Assembly: GCF_002078875.1 (NCBI RefSeq)
Contig: NC_034413.1
Span: forward strand, 63,962,252 to 64,026,251
Length of the DNA: 64,000 nucleotides
DNA from: Numida meleagris
Taxonomy: Eukaryota > Chordata > Aves > Galliformes > Numididae
Direction of reading: 5' to 3'
Positions 58,338-64,000 of this stretch are shown here, one piece after another. Below the pieces are notes generated by a model. It was not told the origin of the DNA. It worked only from the letters and a program-made list of their open reading frames with translations, and searched no databases. A program made the translations under genes and the position numbers. The first letter of the stretch is position 1. Each line of letters begins with the position of its first letter.

Positions 58338-61300
58338 CCACAGAGGAGGTGGTCAGGGCAGGGAAGAGAAATCCTCAGCATTTTCTAAAAATATAAAAGC
58401 AACATCTGCCCCTGAAAGCCACCAGAGTTAGAAGCTGGGGCATCTGGGAAGGTTGGTTTTACCTGTTTTATGGGTTTTTTTCCACAGTATTTGCTTTGGG
58501 CTACTTGTAAAAATAAAATGATAAAAAAAGCATAAGATTTAAAAAAAAAAAAATTAAACTTTCCAGTAATAACTTTCCTGGTTCTTGACCTTGTATAGAT
58601 ATTGGTTTTCAGTTACTAGGCGGTAAGAATGTATTTCTCACCTCTGTCTCCAAAATAGCATTGTCTTAAGTCGAAAGCAACCATACACAAAACCATTTCT
58701 CCTATTGAAGTTTACATTAAAGATGCATTCTCTTTATACAAAGCCAGGAGAGAGCATATGTGCATATTTAAATAGTTTATAGAAACAATAGGATTCTTAG
58801 CTGATAAAGTAAATATAATCTATAGGCTTTGAAAGGAGGAGTGCAAGAAAAAATCAAGTACAAATGGACCAGATACTCATCTACCAGGCTTCTTTATACC
58901 TTGACTTCATGGACAGAACACTTTTTTATGTTCTTAACATTCAAAAGAAAGTACCACGTTTCATTCTGTATAAGGCCAGTGCAAAACACTGCTCAAGGCA
59001 TCAGGAGGGTGGAAAGCATATGCTTCCCAAAATCTGAAAATAGGGTAATTAGGACTAGATATATTTCAGAAAAGAAAATCTGATTGGTAATTTAAAATTC
59101 ACATTTCTCATTTCAAAGCCTTGTAATGGCTCCAAAAACAGGAGACAGAAGGGGACAGGAGAAGATAGAAATGATGTTAAGTTACCTAAATACTATTTTC
59201 AAATACTTTGAGAATGTTCTCTTTTTTTGTTGCTGTTCTTCATCTTTGTGGCCTTTCACTTTTGTGGCGCTCCTGTGACAAAAGCTGTGTTCAGTTTATC
59301 AGTGTTTTCTGCTTTTGGTCTAATTTTGGTGATGGAAATTAAGTGTATCAAATGTAAAGACTTGAGCAGTACCACCCGTACATTTGCTGCAGTTACAAGA
59401 TAGCAATCATAAAAAAAAAAAAAAAAAAGAACAGATTTACATTTAACCTTCTTCAAGTCTGAAAATGCAGACTCTTGTCAACGTTCATTTAAAAATAGAA
59501 TAGACAAAAAATCATTCCAAAATGCGCTTTGAAGAATGTACTATCTTTTCCACAAAGAAATTGTGGAAAATGTACTATCTTTTCCTTCATTTCTTTGTGG
59601 AAAACCATTACCAGAAGTTCTAATTTTGAGTTGCATCTTGAGGGCATTTTTGCCTAAATGTGCAGTACAGTAATTACTTTTTTGAAATGCACTGGAAAAA
59701 AAAAGGAAATGAAGTCAGTAGGTTTACAATCTCAGAGTTTTTTGATTTAATTAGAAGTCATTAACAGCAGCCCCCACTATTCAGTTGCTGAGCATGCCCA
59801 AATAGAGAGCTTCAAGCAGAAGCTATAAGCTGCAGGCTTTACAGCTGGCTCAGTTGGATGTATGGCAAAATTCAAGTATTTCCCCATGCTGCAGAGTGGA
59901 CAGCAAACATGACAATAACATGAAGACCACTATAAAAGAGTAGAGAGTGAGCCTGATGTGATTAAAGGTTAAGCTTAGAACAAGTAAAGCACACTAATTT
60001 ATATTATATTCTCTTCGTGTACGTGTTGCATATTAAATCTTTTTTGATTTATGGCTTTAGAAACTTTGTAAGTCACACATTTTAATGCACACACTCTGTC
60101 ACAGCTGAATCACTTGCTAATGTGCTATACTCCCTGATGAGCTGGCCAATTTAATATCCAGGCTGATGCCAGAATCTCAGCACAATGAAAGCCCCTTCAT
60201 TGATATTCTGGTGTAACACCTAATAACAATTAGATTCCTTTCCTCGGTATTGTCTCTCACTATTGTCATTTCAACAACAGATGCTTTTCTTATAAGCCAC
60301 TGAATTTACTCAAATTTAAATGTCAGGCGGACCAAGTGAATGCACAATCCATGAACCTGCACGGGGGAAAATGAACTCACATCTGTCTCATTATAATATA
60401 TAGTATTTCCATTTCATTTACTTTCAGTTCTTAGCATAGTTTCAAGCAGTTTTTCAGTTTCCAAACCACGCAGCATCCTAGGAAAAGATAGGTGATTTTT
60501 TCCATGCTATGCCAGAAAACACATTGTTCTTTGGTATATTTTTGTAATGTTGCATGAGATCCCAGCACAATTCTGCCCTCACAAACACGTTGTTTAATGT
60601 GACAGCAAAACAAGACAGGAAACAACCATCCAAGTTATCAATGCAGAAATTCTATAGACAGGCTTCCTGATGAACACCAATCCATTATTCCAGGTATCAC
60701 GTATATAAATGAGTATAAACTTTATATACTGTGTAATTAAATGAATGAGTTTTCATAGGGAAAAGTAAGAACACAGCCAGCCTCCAGTAATCTACAGTTA
60801 TATGGGTTGTTGTGCTGGAGTTTTACAGATATTTAGTGATGTAGATAATGTCTCAAGGGAGTTTCTACAGTACTTTAGCATTTAGGGAATTAGTCCTTAG
60901 ATGTTCTCTGATACATCTCATTAGTTGCACCTTTGGGTGTATCAGTACATTAAAAAAATGTCTTGTTACTGAATTCAATATCTGCAAATAAAAGTAATGA
61001 CCTGTAGATGGATACCAAGCTTGTAGGCCAGTCTCAACTATATCATTTTATGTAATCATTATTAAATTTTACGAGCATGAACAGTTCGTCTGATATTCTA
61101 GCCATGGAGGGAAGAAAAAACAGTAGTTACAAGAAAATCTAAAATTAGGCTAATACAGTCTGAAGGGCAACTCCATTTGTCCCAGAATGTAAGGCAATTT
61201 CTCAGATGCTATGGTTTTACTATTATTTCAAAAGGATGGCTATACTTGCAAATGAAAAATTTGCAGACTAAAGACAAATGTTTCATCCAAGGTTAGTCTG

Positions 61301-64000
61301 TTTGTTCCCAGTCTTTCAATGTTTTCTTTATTGTTAAGAACTTTAAATCAACATTTTATTGCCGAGTTCCCTGGCAGAAGTCCATGTGAGTTGAGAGTGC
61401 AGATAAAATATGAATGAGAAAATTAATTAGTTGGTGACGGTTTGGAATATTTGTTTTCAGCTGACACTTTTTATTAGGTCTTTCTTTTTCTGGTTGCGTG
61501 TGAAATGGTTGACAGTGTGTTTCAGAAACACTGGAAGTTTTAAAAAAATTTATACTGTGGAACAATGTATTCTAACTCAGTCTTTGGGGGAAAAAGCCCC
61601 ACGTGCTATACTGTATTTAATTTGAATGAGTGTATGGCATGGAAATTCGGGAGCTTATTCTCTGTTCTGCCAGATTCCATCAGAAGTTCCAAGTCTTACT
61701 AGCTATGATGAGTTTTGGAGACTACAAAAGAACAAATTTATTCTTTTTCTCACCTGAAGGTCAGTTGCTATATAGCGTTACTGCTGAAATGTTGGCCTCT
61801 ACACCACTGCTAAAACTCAGTGGCTGCTGACATGAATGAGAAGTAGGGGAAGCAACCATGATGGGTGGGTGGCAGAAGAATTTGATGGGAAGGTATGAGA
61901 GAGCATTCAAAATCAGATATGAAAAATGGGAAGGGAGGCTATGCAGAAAATACTGGACTACTTCAATAATTTAGTAGGAATTCATGGATATTAGGGACAC
62001 TTGAATCATTAAAATGAAACTTTACGTCTACAAATAAGATAGAATGTGTTAGAAAGGGGGGACTTTATAACTTTTTTTTAATAATAGAGTTAATTGCCTC
62101 TGGAAAAAGAAATGTGTAGAAAAGAAAATGTTAGCTACTTTGAAAAACTTTTTTCATGGAGCAATCAGATTTCTTGAAATATATATATATTTAATGAAAT
62201 TACTAGAATCTCTGGAAAAGGTTCACATTTTGACCTGCTGGAGCTTACTACAAGTTGATCCAAAGTAGACATGATACCACACCGGCTTTCTCACCTCTGT
62301 GCTTCAGCTTAATATTTTTTATTACTGAATCTAGCATTTTAATTTCTTATATACTTCATTTCTATTCTCCTGATGTAAAATAAAATCAATTTTTAGATCT
62401 TGATAGGGCACATGTAGCTCTTCTATATCACTGCACAAATGCAAACATGTAGATATCTTACTAAAATATCACCGTTTTGAAGATTTGCTATAAATGTTAT
62501 TTAGATGAAAAATGATTATCAAAACAGTAAGATCTCATTCTGTAAAATTTTATTTTAGTCCAGACTCATTTAGAAGGCTACAGCTGTCAAACTTTGCATG
62601 TTTCTCCCTGATCCTTGAAGCAGATGCACTTTGTTTGTTCTCATAATAAAACACGTGTCTGTCCTTTAGCTGATTAGCACATCAACGAGAATGTAAGATG
62701 TTTGCTGTTTCAAAGGTTTGCACATCAAAGAGAACTTTAAGCAGCTTTGTGAAATTAATTTGATTTGTTAAAACCCCCAAACTGCAAAAGGATGGAGCTG
62801 GAGGAGGTTATCAATGCCTTGAATCTTATATAACTAGTGCATATAAGTGGTCCAGATATGTATCTTTGCCTACAAGACACTTGCATTTTATGTATGTTTA
62901 TCACTCTGGCTTTTCTAAATAACTCTCTTTATCTATACAAAGATAAAGGACACTGAGTCAGCCCACACACTAATGGCTCTTCACTCACTACATGGATCTC
63001 TCCCTCACAGCGGTGCAGCACAGAGCCCTTCTCTGTGCATGCCAGGGACTGCTCTAGGAAGGTCACTGCTCCTAAGAGTCACCAACATGGTGGGTATTCC
63101 TTGTGAACATGTCGACAGTGCTTAAGGCAGTGCTCCTATCCTTCTTAGGTTATCAAATAGCTAGATCTACTCTACCAGAAGTATTCCTGCCCGGTCCTGA
63201 AAAAAGCAATTTGCTTTCAGATTGTCACTGTTTCAGCTTACAGAACTGAGAGTTCATCCTGAACCTTTACGTATCATTCAGAGTTAAGAATAATTATTGC
63301 TGAAATCAGAATGCAGCCATGATAGAAACCAAAATCAGAATTGGAGTGAAAGATAAAGCAAAAAATGGTTATGAAAAATAAGTTTCAAATGTTGTTTTCA
63401 TTTATTAAATTGATTTCTATAAGTTTCTATAAATCCTTTAACACAAAATGACTAAACTTGGTAATTACTTTTTCAAATATTATTCGTTCCTCTACAGCAC
63501 TGAAAAGAAAAAAATACTCTTTCATAAAAGCCATATAGCAGGTGCTGTAAATATTCATTATAATGAAATGCTGAATTGCATCTGTTAGCTATAAACAATA
63601 CTGGGTTGAAATAATGCACATAACTTCTACAAGAGCTTGTCAACTGATCGTGGAAAGCTTGCATACCAACTTCCTAGCTGTCAGAAGCTTCCAAAGAAAC
63701 ATTTTTTTCCCATTTTAACTACAAGTCATATGACACTGCCTGCAGCAAGACAGACCTGTGAGCAGGCTGTGCTCCACGTGAACAGGGGAATGCAGGCACA
63801 GGAGCCTGCACCTGGGAGCTCTGCCACCACAGCAGCCCTGACGCCTGCAGACTGCTCAATCGCTTGGGCTTCCTCAGAAAAATTGCCCTCATTCAATGTA
63901 GTGTCAGAAAGGGAGGCAGTCAGCAGCTGCACGCATTCACACATTATCTGCAGTTCAAAAAGCAGCAGGGAAGTGGACAGAGAGCTCTGCCTGCACCGTA
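58338..64000. other. Gene-poor AT-rich DNA to the window end
   Basis: No domain-bearing frames. It contains an A-rich tract at about 58540-58553, an A18 tract at 59411-59428, a local duplication with inverted repeat at 59535-59604, and a complex repeat-free segment at 60090-60400 that is a candidate conserved non-coding element. GC content rises at 63740-63900, without a recognisable exon. Confidence 0.5.
59535..59604. repeat. Overlapping direct and inverted repeats
   Basis: AATGTACTATCTTTTCC occurs at 59535-59551 and 59569-59585 (period 34). TTTTCCACAAAGAAA (59546-59560) is the exact reverse complement of TTTCTTTGTGGAAAA (59590-59604). The arrangement suggests a template-switch rearrangement. 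Confidence 0.92.

Noticed and set aside
63726..63944. GC-richer patch with a 72-codon minus-strand frame
   Set aside because: Does not resemble a known protein and has no convincing splice sites on both sides.

Overview
This is vertebrate nuclear DNA, most probably from a bird and most likely a galliform. The diagnostic signal is at least nine CR1 LINE fragments ending in the CR1 3' octamer (ATTCTATG type, seen reversed as CATAGAAT), plus an avian-type env-less endogenous retrovirus. Most of the window is AT-rich single-copy DNA without long open frames. I see no complete host protein gene, no convincing tRNA or rRNA gene, and no CRISPR array.

Layout: 1-2040 is non-coding and may be intron 1 of a minus-strand gene. 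2040-3425 is a strong CpG island. On its minus strand lies a candidate first coding exon (2778-2849) with a consensus-like splice donor and an upstream short ORF, so the gene would run leftward out of the window. 3838-12900 is intergenic DNA with six CR1 pieces. 12900-20400 is AT-rich with several homopolymer tracts, including C28A12. 20403-26125 is a retroelement cluster: a GC-rich 10-bp minisatellite split by a 1.2-kb insert (AT-rich stretch, two full CRE palindromes, degenerate CR1-type ORF1), a 100-N gap, a retroviral LTR end and purine tract, and then a broken gag-pol on the minus strand. 27006-28170 is a 5'-truncated CR1 with a long reverse-transcriptase frame. 29553-29925 is another CR1 piece. 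29926-52830 is a long gene-poor stretch. 52831-54700 is a CR1 that keeps its 5' end: its middle is replaced by a 100-N gap, and its 5' UTR holds two 212-bp-spaced monomers, each with a perfect TCTCGCGAGA palindrome. 54701-64000 is again gene-poor, with a small CR1 tip at 58271.

No set of genes here forms a pathway. The functional content is one probable CpG-island promoter, promoter-like retroelement 5' regions, and possible but untested conserved non-coding elements. I found no clear new biological system. The most unusual items are the BANP-type (CGCG-element) palindromes in the tandem CR1 5' UTR monomers and the interrupted G-rich decamer array beside the retroviral LTR.
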